DNA from: Fusarium oxysporum f. sp. lycopersici 4287
Taxonomy: Eukaryota; Ascomycota; Sordariomycetes; Hypocreales; Nectriaceae
Assembly (NCBI RefSeq): GCF_000149955.1
Contig: NC_030997.1
Location: 1,054,001 to 1,118,000 of the forward strand
Length of the DNA: 64,000 nucleotides
Reading direction: 5' to 3'
Part shown: one piece after another, positions 9,967-20,188 of the stretch
How the letters are laid out: each line of letters begins with the position of its first letter
How positions within the stretch are numbered: the stretch's first letter is position 1
Notes under the pieces: generated by a model
Database searches by the model: none
Told to the model about the DNA's origin: nothing
The model's input: only the letters and a program-made list of their open reading frames with translations
Program-made: the position numbers and the translations under genes

Positions 9967-12900
9967 ATGGCACCTGTTACTCTAAGCCGCCCTTCGACTA
10001 CCGGACGTTCCCAGCACGTCACACCTCCTGAGGAACCTCGACCTCTTGCAGAGGAACTCCAGGAAGTCCTAATAGAAACGGACGAGGAAGGAGACATTAA
10101 GAGTCCTCCTATCCACCTAAACTCTCACGAAGACGAAGTCAAGAAACTCAAGAAGAAACTTCATAACCTGGGGGAGCAACACAATACCCTCCTGGACAAC
10201 GCCAAGAACAACGCCAAAATCGCGCAGAACCGAATCGAGGCCTTAGAGAAAAAGGTAGCCGACCTCGCCGAAATTGCAGAGTCACTCGGAAAAACAGCCG
10301 AAAACAGTCAGAGGCTATACAAGGAACATATCGAACATACCCAAGCCCTCGTTGCTACCAGAAAAGACCCTAGAGAGATCCTTCGACCTCGTCAGCCTAA
10401 TTCTTTCAATGGCAACGCCGACAAATTGCAAGGATTCCTTACTAGCCTCCGGAGCTACCAGATGTACTATCCAATTTAGTTTACGACCGAAGAATTAAGA
10501 GTACGACATAGTATAGGATTCCTCAAAGACAAAGCACTGCAAATAATAGAACCTATTATCCGCGACTATGTTAATAATCTACCTGATAAACAACAACTAG
10601 TAACTAAGTATGTCTACGAAAAATACGAGCACTTCGAATCCGAACTCAGAAATGCTTTTGGAATCATAGACGAGAAACAAATGGCAGAAATAAAGATCCG
10701 ATAACTCAAACAGAAAGGATCTGCCGCAGACTACCTTACAGAATACCGTTACTAAGCAGCGAAATTAAACTGGGGCGAAGAAGCCTACATGGCATAAGTA
10801 TACTTAGGACTTAAGTCCGAAGTCAAGGATGCCATAGTAAACATCAGACCTAAACCCAAGGATCTGAATAAACTTGCCAGTATTGCTATAGAAATCGACA
10901 ATCAACAGTATAAACGACGCAGGGAAAAGCAAGCTGAGAAACACGGAGGGTCGTATAACCCCCGATGGAACACCAAACAGCAACACGCCAACTAAGGGAA
11001 GAAACGACAGAACGATACCTCGTACAGTACCGACGCAGGACCTATAGTCATTGCGATGGCCAAACGAGACAAAACCCAAATCACTTGCTATAACTATGGC
11101 AAGAAAGGACATTACGAACGAGAATGTAAGAACCCCGTTAAAACTAACCAAAAATACAGGCCAGTACCCAAAGGTAAGAAAATCAATATGGTCAAGAAAA
11201 ACGACGAACCTCAGATGGTAATTAAAACCATTAACATAACAAGAAAAGATGGATACGATATAATACAAATGATACGAATCGACAACTTCGACCTATCTCT
11301 CGATATATGCAACCTATTCCTTAGCAAGGAAGAAACTCTCGAAAAATACTACTAAAACCTGGACCTAGAATAACGACCCGTACTAGGATACACAGCCCTC
11401 GTAGCAACAGTTCACACACAAAGCAAAAGTGAAAAACAGGCGAAGAAAAGAGCGTATAATGCGAAGAGACGAGAAGACCCCGAGTTCAGAAGAAAAGAAA
11501 GCGAACGATAAAAACAACAAAGGATAAAGGCAAAATAAAACGCAGAAGTCGAACTCAAATAGGTACCGGTACCTAAACCAGAAGCATAACACCTCACCAA
11601 GGGAAAATCTGTATTCATGGTCAAAAAGGGAAAGGAAATTGCCCCTAACACAGACAATGAACCGAGTACCAAGATAATCAACCAGGAAATCGACAACATT
11701 CCTATCAAGGTCACCTCGCGATGACCAAATCAACATATCAATGACCCTAACTATTTGGAATCTTACAAAGTCCAAAGAAAATCCGACACTAGGAAACTCT
11801 GGAACACCCGTCATTGGACAATCTGGAACACCCCCTATCGGTCCATAATTCCGACGAATTCAATCAACGTTTCTGGAACTAGTAAAACATCAGAAATATA
11901 CGGAACTCGCCAGAGAACGAGCAATCACGGAGCAAGACGATAATATTTATATCCGAGCTCACACAAAGGAAGCATTGGAAGACCCCATAATTCCAGAAGA
12001 ACGTATGCAAGCCGAAAGGGACCTAAGGAGGTACCTAGATTACCCGAATTACAGGCAGATATCTTGGATATTATGTATATGAAACTATTGTCTATGACAC
12101 TGGCAAGATAAAGTAGCAAATAACTGCTTCCTAGTATAAGTCCTAGAACATTAAGAACAGAAACCCTACTTAATTATTAATATACTCGGATACTAAGTTA
12201 TAAAGAGATATAGAGGATCTTAAGTAGCAAAACTAGAAGCTTATATAGAAACACGAGAGCGAGCCCTAGCGCATATTTAGAACTCCTGATATATTGTATA
12301 ATAGAGACAGAATATACAACAAGAAGTCGAGATCGCAGAAGAAGAAGCATCTTAAGACGAATAGGATATCTTCCGACAGCTAGATAAATAACAGCTGCAA
12401 GAACGATTAGAAGAAACAAAAAAAGAAAAAGGAAGACCCCTTACCGAAGAAGAGAAAGCAGATATCATCCTAGACCACGAGGTAGGAAAAATAGAAGCTG
12501 CTTATTAACAAAAATTAGCTACCCAGAACGAATATCCCAGCGACATTAACTGCACCAAGAGCAAATGCAGCATGGATTACCCATAGGGAAAAGGCACGCG
12601 CCATCTGTAACAGAGCGACAGATAGGCGAAAAATCAGAGGCTAAACTACCTAAGAAAGCTCTGAGAATGGCAACGAAAGGACGCCAACAAACCTGCCTAG
12701 AACTAAAAGTCAGAATCAAGGGCAAGTAGCTAAGTGCACTTGTAGATAGCGGAGCCGACATGAATTTCATTTCCCCTATAACAGTTAATAAACTAAGGCT
12801 ACTATAGAAGGACAAGAACGACCCATATACAGTATATAACAGACAAGGAGAAACCTATCTATACGAAAACGGAAATATCACCAGAGAGATTAATTACCTC

Positions 12901-15900
12901 AAGGTATTCATTAACAGAAAGAACCAAGGTATCGACTTCGATATTATCCCAGTATGGAGATATAATCTAGTACTTGGATACCTATGGCTATTACGCTACA
13001 ACCTACAATTCAACTGGAGAACTGGCCAGGTGGACTGCAAAGACCACCCTTCAGATGATGGAAGCAATTCAGGCTACGACACGAGATCTCAAACTTCGAC
13101 TAAAGAGAGCAGCAAAGACAGGAGCGGCAAAGTACCGCCTATTCCAAAAGGAACGCGACATAAATACCATAAAGGCAAGGTTAAATACATCAGACGAACG
13201 ATAGCATCTCTCAAAGGACAGTTCAAACAACTAGACTAAGACATTAAACAGATGAAACAGATTGCCGCAAAGGAATCTGACAAACAACTCAAGAACATAC
13301 CACCGGAGTATCATATCTATGAGAAGTTGTTTCAAGAGGAACTAGACACAAAGTTACCTTAATACACGGACTACGATATTAAAATCATACTAAAGGATAG
13401 AAAGAACCCGAAATTCTTCCCCATCTATAATCTATCTTAAGACGAACTAGGAACGCTCAGAGAATAGATAAACGATATGCTACGGAAAGGATACATTAGA
13501 CCGTTAAAATCCTCAGCAGGATATCCGGTTATATTCATACTAAAACCCAATTCGAACAAACTACGACTTATAGTAGATTACCAACAACTCAACGAGATTA
13601 CTAAAAAGGACAGAACACCGTTACTACTTATCACCGAACTTAAGGACCGTCTATTCGGCAAAAAATGGTTTACCGCCCTCGATCTCAAATCTGCTTATAA
13701 TCTCATTCGAATTAAAGAAGGCGACGAATAGAAAACAGCCTTTCGAACGAAATACAAACTATTCGAATATTTGGTTATGCCTTTTAGATTAACCAACATA
13801 CCCGCAGTATTCTAACGCATAATTACAAACGTACTTCGAGAGTACCTTGATATCTTTGTAGTTTGCTACCTAGATAATATCCTCATCTTCTCTGACACAG
13901 AAGAAGAGCACACAGAACACGTCCACAAGGTTTTAAAAGCACTACAAGACGCCAACATGCTCGTTAAACCCACTAAAAGCCACTTCCACCAGTCTCAAGT
14001 AACATACTTAGGACATGAAATCTTATACAACGAAATCAGGATAGATAGGCGAAAGATTGCAGCAGTCACCGAATAGAAACCACCTATATCGGTAAAAGAA
14101 ACCTAATCCTTCCTAGGATTCGCTAACTACTACCGACGATTCATTAAGGACTTCAGTAAAATTGCTATCCCCCTCACCGAGATTACCAAGAAGGACAAAC
14201 AATTCCAATAGAACGACAAGGCACAAGAAGCTTTCGGGAAGCTTAAAGCATCAATTATAAGCAAACCCGTCCTAGTTATATTCGACCCAGACCGACAAGT
14301 TGAACTCGAAACCGATGCTTCCGACTTTGCCCTGGGAGGACAAATAGGACAACGAGACGACAACGGTGTACTACACCCTATTGCTTTCTATTCTCATAAG
14401 ATGCATAGAGCAGAGCTCAACTATCCCATCTATAACAAAGAATTCCTAGCTATTATCAACTGTTTTAAGGAATTTAGATACTACCTCAGAGGAAGCAAAC
14501 ACCCAGTAAAAGTTTTCACTGACTACAAGAACATAGCTTACTTTGCGACAACGCAAGAGTTAAACCGACGACAACTATGCTACGCCGAATACCTATGTAA
14601 ATTCGACTTCACCATAGCGCACTGTAAAGGAACAGACAATAGACGCGCAGACGCCATTAGTCGACGACCAGACTTTAACACTGGAACTATCAAGACCAAG
14701 GAATAACTCTTAGAAACCAACTCTAAAGGAGAATATCAGTTCACATAACCTATTAAAACCATCGCCTTAACCCGCAAAGGAATAACAGAAGAAGAAAAAT
14801 AACGCTACATCGGATTTAAGAAATACATCTCCATGCAACAATTAAAAGAACACCATCGAGATACGCACGAGAAACCCGAAGAAGCCAGCGCAAGCCATCT
14901 TTCCTGGTATTTCAGATCAGGAAGAGACAAACGAATCAGACAAATTATAGACAAATGCCCAATCTGCAAGAAAAAACCACAGGGATGGAGATACCCAATA
15001 CAATCCCTCACAGACCAAGATAAGCAAGAAAGAGTGGAACAAGAATTCATCTACGAAATCCACGCACACCCATTACATGGACACCAAGGAGTCACGAAAA
15101 CAATAAAACGACTTCAAGAACTAGGCTACCGCCATTTCAAAAAGGGACAAGTTAAAAAGGTCATAAAACAATGCGATTTATGTGCAAAAACAAAAGCGCA
15201 AAGACACAAACCTTATAGACAACTACAACCCTTGCCAGTAGCACAACGACCTTGGGATTCGATCACAATGGACTTCATAACCAAACTACCCTTATCAGAA
15301 GAACCCTTAACCAGAATCTTCTATGATAGTATTATAGTTATTATTAACCGACTTACAAAGTTCTCTTACTACCTACCCTACAGAGAAGCAATAGACGCAG
15401 AAGAACTTTCTTATGTTTTTTACCGACACATTGTTAGCATACACAGGTTACCTACAGAAATCCTTTCGGATAGAGGACCTATATTTGCAGCAACATTTTG
15501 GCAATTACTTATGGCACGACTTGGACTAAACCACCGACTTACGACAGCGTTTCGACCGCAAGTCGATAGATAAACCGAACGAATAAATTAAGTACTTAAA
15601 TAATACCTACGGTGTTATATCAACTACAAACAGAACGATTAGGTTGAGAAACTACTAATAGCCTAACTCGCCTATAACACCGCATACAACGAAAGTACAA
15701 AGCTTATACCAGCCTATGCCAATTTTGGATTCACACCGAACGCATATCACGATGCACGATAAGAAAAATCAATTAACCTAGCCGCCATACTCAAAAGTGA
15801 TGACCTCAAAAACCTACATAAAGAAATGAAAACAGAACTCGAATTTGTCAGAAAACGCATGAAAAACTACTACGACCTAAAACGGTTGAAGGGACTAACC

Positions 15901-16335
15901 TTTTCGGAGGGAGATATGGTCTACCTAGCCACAAAAAACATCAAAACAGATCGACTAACTCACAAATTGGACTATAAATTCATCGGACCCTATAAAGTAC
16001 TATAGAAAATTTCAGAAAATAACTATAAACTGGACCTACCACCGAAAGTTAGGCTCTATCTAGTCTTTTACGTTTTATTACTTGAATCAGCAGCAGATAC
16101 AATACAAGTCAAAACAAGCAACAAACCACGAGAAATCTTAGGACTAGAAGTCTACAAAGCAGAAGCTATCAAGAAAACCCGCATAAAAAATGGCCAGAGA
16201 GAATACCTTATAAAATAGAAAAACTACCTAGAAAGCGAAAACACATAGGAACCTCTAAAATACCTCGTTAATGCCCAACGACTCTTAAAGAACTTTCACC
16301 AACCCCGGAACTCCTCAAAGGCCCGACATCGTTAA
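9967..16335 (+). pseudogene. gag-pol polyprotein of the Ty3/gypsy element, many in-frame stops
   Basis: One reading frame (starts at 9967 or 9925) runs without any indel from gag to the chromodomain and ends at TAA 16333-16335. Landmarks: coiled-coil gag to about 10480, zinc knuckle near 11086-11127 (its second Cys is now Tyr at 11095-11097), protease LVDSGADMNF with catalytic Asp at 12745-12747, RT LDLKSAYNLIRI near 13679 and the catalytic box at 13867-13878 reading YLDN instead of YLDD, RNase H LETDASDFALGG near 14308, integrase HHCC and DFITKLP region 15050-15590, chromodomain about 16150-16320 in which two expected Trp codons are TAG (16216-16218 and 16246-16248). Stops include TAG 10477-10479, TAA 10702-10704 and TAA 10753-10755. 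Every defect is a point transition, as RIP produces. It cannot encode an active polyprotein. Confidence 0.93.
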
Positions 16336-16423
16336 ACTCATCACCAAGGCCTAAAGACGCCCAGTCAATATCGTTAGGAACACCCAACGATTAAAGATCG
16401 TTAACCACCTATTCCTCGTAAGA

Positions 16424-17009
16424 CTACAAAGCAGGAAGAATGTTATCCTCCTTGTCAAGCTCTTGCATTCCCCGCTCAAACAACTCAGCACCTCGTTCCT
16501 TCACCCTCTTCTTAATCTTACAAATCCATTGCAAACGACTCACCGCCTCAGCCAGAGAGGACTGCAACTCTATAAGCTCCTTGTGAAGAACCAATACCTT
16601 ATCACCCGCCTCTTCTTCCTGAGCTTCTAACTTCTCTTGCTAATCCACCAAACGATTCACTACCAAAGTCAGCACATATCGAGAAGGAAGAATAAAGAGT
16701 ACTCATACAAGTAGACGCAACACGGACACCGTCACAAGAACGACCTCGACGAACGCATTCAAGACAACGACTAGACTTCTTAACATCGTCAAAGCGACAT
16801 TCCTTTTTATTTTTAAAATAATACGTGCACGGCATCGCAGCAGGAAGACTGTTCTTAACCGCAAAACGATGGAGCGAAGCGCGATCTTCGGTCGTGTCCC
16901 TTCTCTCGGGAACTTCGTCACCGGACTCGAACAAGTTTTCAATCGCCTCTTGCGGGATAATCGATTTTTTGGATTTCTTGGATGAACGTTTCGTTACGCG
17001 ACCTGACAT
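16424..17009 (-). pseudogene. antisense spliced ORF of the retrotransposon: Cys-rich plus coiled-coil protein
   Basis: Runs against gag-pol between its stop and the 3' LTR. Exon 1 (17009-16709) starts MSGRVTKRSSKKSKK, continues acidic, then has a Cys-rich motif C-X9-C-X10-C-X2-C-X6-C (CTYYFKNKKECRF... RCLECVRRGRSCDG). A well-formed 49-nt intron at 16660-16708 (donor GTATGAGT, branch GCTGAC, acceptor TAG) joins exon 2 (16659-16424), a Glu/Lys-rich coiled coil ending ELDKEDNILPAL. Spliced length would be 178 residues, but exon 2 contains one TAG (16640-16642), explicable as a RIP change. I recall many fungal hypothetical proteins with the same SSRCxECVRxGRSCDG motif followed by a coiled coil, but cannot check here. 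Function unknown; the retained splice sites and frame suggest a real element-encoded protein. Confidence 0.7.
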
Positions 17010-17111
17010 CGTGTCAGCATCCTAAGAAAATTAATACAGGTTTAAGTTGCAACCTACCGAGGCGAGATTAGCCTAACAGGTGATATGCAGGTCTTGGGGA
17101 CAAGACCCAAC

Positions 17112-17120
17112 GGAGGGGAG
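17112..17120 (+). other. polypurine tract
   Basis: GGAGGGGAG, ending six bases before the TG of the 3' LTR, the expected site of plus-strand priming. Confidence 0.6.
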
Positions 17121-17126
17121 ACATCG

Positions 17127-17507
17127 TGTTACGACCCCGCGGTTACGTCACGTGTACCCCACTTTTCTCAACCTATCACTAAGGACTTTCAAGACGATCA
17201 CGTCTCAGACCGTGATCGCCTACAAAGGATCACGACTTCGACCGTGATCCCTCTGTTAAGATCACGACCGTAACCGTGATCATCTAAAGATCACCTTTAG
17301 TATATAGAACACATTCATTTGCACTTTTATAGATTCTAGCTCACCAGCTATCAATAAAACTTCTTTACATTGATCAAGCCTAACACGCATTGAATCTACC
17401 ATTAAGAGACGTGACACTTCGATAAGCTCAGTTTACGCCCTACGCAATCTGCCAACAATAAACCTAGCACGGCTTAGTTTATCCACAGTTGGAAACCAAC
17501 CGTCACA
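17127..17507 (+). repeat. 3' LTR, 381 bp
   Basis: Second copy of the LTR, same length and termini. It is preceded by a purine-rich tract and followed directly by the TATAA target duplication. It carries one RIP-type change (CpA to TpA, near 17329) relative to the 5' copy. Confidence 0.97.
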
Positions 17508-17512
17508 TATAA

Positions 17513-18160
17513 AATATCCTTAATAGTAATTACCCTCTTAGTAGACTATAAGTTATATATTAATTAGGGATATAATCTAAGCTTAATTTCTTTTTTTAAT
17601 TAACTTAATAATCTTTTTATTTTTCTAAAAATTAGTACCTAAAAGGGCTTTTAATACCTTTTTTTTTACTTAATAACTTTTTTAATCTCCTAAGGAAGGT
17701 CTTAATATATAATATCTAAAATAAAAATACTAAGAATTATAAGATTAAAAATAATATTACTAAGAAGCTTTTTATACTCTTAACTATTAATAAAAGCTTT
17801 TATTTTAATTATTATAGCTTTAAGCTTTTTAAAATTATTTTATATTTTAAGTTAATTTTTAATAGCTTAGAGGTCTCTTAGATTAATAGGGAAGTTATTA
17901 ATATAGTAATTTTAATATTAATTAGGGAAGGCTATTAAGATAAGCTTTCTTTTTAGTATTACTATTTTGCCTTTTTTATTAGATTTTTTCTTTATATATT
18001 ACTAAGTTAAATTATCTTAGTAGGTATATTAAAGCTTCTTATATTTATATAAGTAGTTAAATAAGTTATCTTTTAGGCTTTTATAATATTAGCTTTATAC
18101 TATAGTAATTAGTTAGGTATTATAATATAATATCTAAGTTATAAGCCAGATATATTATTT
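17513..18160. other. AT-rich relic DNA, right side of the insertion
   Basis: About 650 bp of extremely AT-rich, TA-dense sequence with recurring AAGCTTTT/TTAATA words and no coding potential. It continues the tract 9271-9526 across the retrotransposon and has the look of heavily RIP-mutated old repeat DNA. Base composition shifts back to normal near 18160. Confidence 0.7.
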
Positions 18161-19279
18161 GCAGTTAAGACTTATGGCTAAGAGCTTATATCAGCATAGA
18201 GAACTTAGCTCCGGGCTTATCTGGCGACAAAGGAAGAGGAGGGACGAGAACCAAGTCAGGTGTTACCATAGTGATTTAATATTAAATTCTGAGTGAGAGG
18301 CCTTCTGCAAATTTGAGGATTGTCAGCTTAGCTCGTAGTTCACGTTAAGCAATTACATGATCCCACAGATCTTCAGCTTTCATGACTGATGTTTGAAGGG
18401 CATTTCACCCAGCATACATAGGCTGCACTTTTTGATGCTCAAGGCAGCCGCCGAAAAAAGGTTGGTCATCTCATGAGTCATCACATAGATCTGTTGTCAT
18501 ATGGGAACTTAAGGGTTGTTCTTCATGGTCACTCATCCCTGTATTACATGCTCAATAGGGAAGTCTAACACGTCCCGACAGCCGAACCGCAATTTTGGTA
18601 ACCAAATTTTGACTTTGGTGTGGTGATTGCGAAAGTGTTCACCGTACAAAGTATCTTTAAATACTCAGGTCGGGATTAGCTGGTATAGAATATTCTATTC
18701 CCTTGTGATTATGAGAACACCCCGAAAAGGTCTTTGCTATTATTTTCTCATTACTAAATGACCATCAGTAGGGGCACTTCATTTAATCGGTCATGAGTGA
18801 TAGTTAATGTGAGTGTAGTCTGTTCAGACTTTCACTTTTTGAACCTAAATAGGTTTTTGACCACTGAGGGTTGACCAAAAATTGGCGCAGAATTTATATT
18901 GTCTCGAGTGCAAACTTTCTGCGGCTCAAATACGAAAGTTTCTCAACTTTTTACATGGCTCTCTGCCAAATACTGGTTTTATATCCTCTGACAATTGAAG
19001 GTCTTTTTGAAGCTTTGCTGCTCAAGGAAAGTTTCCCTGGCCTATAAAATCTGCCTCTTCTCCATGGTTCTGTCCCAGAAATCTCAACATTGCAAATACA
19101 TCACGGAATCGTTTGAGGTCAGCCTGCCATATCACATTCCATATTGTACAATACGACGCTGTACAATAAACCCTTGTGCACCATCAGCATCTGCACTACA
19201 AAAAATTCGTACACTAGCTTTGTACGCTTCAGCTTTGTACATCATCCAGTTGTACGCTCACGCTCACGGCCTACTCACC
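18161..19279. other. intergenic, nothing recognised
   Basis: Normal-composition DNA with no protein signal. Just upstream of 19280 the core word GTAC recurs (about 19145, 19154, 19210, 19223, 19237 and 19253), some copies extended to GTACA, which may be promoter architecture of the next gene. Confidence 0.4.
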
Positions 19280-19744
19280 ATGGTTCACACACGTTCCCAG
19301 AAGCGCAAGGCTGAGGACTCTGAGCCTCAAGACCAAGCTCCTGTCTCCACCGGCAACTCCTCCAAAGTTGCTTTCGTTAAGGCCTTCAAGGGCGGTAAAC
19401 GCCCTAAGGTAGCCCGCGATGATGACGACCAACTCACCGTGCCAGCACCACCGGTCACAGTGCACCGCCACCACAACTTGAAAAAACTTATTATTCGCAA
19501 CAAGACCTCAAGGAACCAATCCATGTACCCCATGGTGATTCCTGTAATCTTTCGTGGTGTTCAGGCTGAAGAGCCTGAAGACAAGCCCATCGAGTTCACT
19601 TTCCGGTGCGAACTTCGCCCAAAGTGTCCCGACACCAAGCAGAATTATCTGCCCACTCAACAGCCCGCCACTGGTACAGTCCAGAAGAAGAGGATAGCCC
19701 CAAAGCCGGTGCAGTCAGATAAGCAACCAGCTCGAAAAACGTGA
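19280..19744 (+). CDS. basic hypothetical protein
   Basis: 154 residues from the ATG in context CACCATGG, which is a good eukaryotic start and preferable to the in-frame ATG at 18995. The protein opens MVHTRSQKRKAED, a bipartite-like basic nuclear signal, has a second basic run GGKRPKVARDDDD, and ends Lys/Arg-rich. It has only two cysteines and no recognised domain. The stop at 19742-19744 is followed at 445 bp by the truncated PNP-NACHT-WD40 gene. It could be the N-terminal exon of a larger gene or a young open frame. Nuclear location is inferred from composition only. Confidence 0.45.
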   Translation: MVHTRSQKRKAEDSEPQDQAPVSTGNSSKVAFVKAFKGGKRPKVARDDDDQLTVPAPPVTVHRHHNLKKLIIRNKTSRNQSMYPMVIPVIFRGVQAEEPEDKPIEFTFRCELRPKCPDTKQNYLPTQQPATGTVQKKRIAPKPVQSDKQPARKT

Positions 19745-20188
19745 TGAACAAGCCAACAGGGTGGATCGCCCTTCACACCTTTGTCTAATGAGGCTTGTGA
19801 GCAGGCGATATCCATGGCGGTCTCCGTTTTCATCAAGAACTAGGTGAGAAACATAAAAAACTAAATACTAGTCGAAAATGACCTAACATTGGGATGCTTT
19901 TAGGTCCTCGCGAACAACCGGGCGAAGGGTGAAACCACCTTTTAGGACCATAGTGCCTGAGGAGCATTGTCTGGTCTTGCCCCATGATTGTGGTATTTAT
20001 TGTCAGATTAACGACCTGCATATTACGATGCGGTTGCGGATGTATATGTTACAAAAGTCGAAGGAGTCGCCTCTGTCAAAGCCTCGCGTGCTTATTACGA
20101 GACATTTAGCACTGCAATTGGGTGGTTTTTATTTTATTTTTTATTTTTTCTGGCTCGATGTATCCCACTAAGATATCACAAGCTCTAA

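Larger units (their letters stand above)
9532..17507 (+). mobile_element. Ty3/gypsy LTR retrotransposon (chromovirus, Tf1-like self-primed), RIP-inactivated
   Basis: Full-length 7976-bp element with two 381-bp LTRs, flanked by the 5-bp target duplication TATAA (9527-9531 and 17508-17512). Order inside is gag, CCHC knuckle, aspartic protease, reverse transcriptase, RNase H, integrase, chromodomain, which is the Ty3/gypsy (Metaviridae) order with the chromovirus C-terminus. A second, antisense ORF precedes the 3' LTR. A self-priming PBS is present instead of a tRNA PBS. All six LTR-LTR differences are transitions, five of them in CpA/TpG context, and gag-pol carries more than a dozen stops, all explicable as C-to-T or G-to-A changes. 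The element is therefore structurally young but dead. Fusarium and Magnaporthe elements of this clade (skippy, MAGGY) are the natural comparison; I cannot assign the name. Confidence 0.95.

Noticed and set aside
10804..11268. Long hydrophobic ORF on the minus strand of the retrotransposon gag region
   Set aside because: It is the complement of a stop-poor Lys/Asn/Gln-rich frame, which naturally yields Phe/Leu/Val-rich antisense. No splice or start signals; unlike the 16424-17009 antisense ORF it has no structured motif.
18995..19279. N-terminal extension of the 19280 gene from the ATG at 18995
   Set aside because: The extension has no protein character and holds the GTAC-rich promoter-like stretch; CACCATGG at 19280 is the better start.
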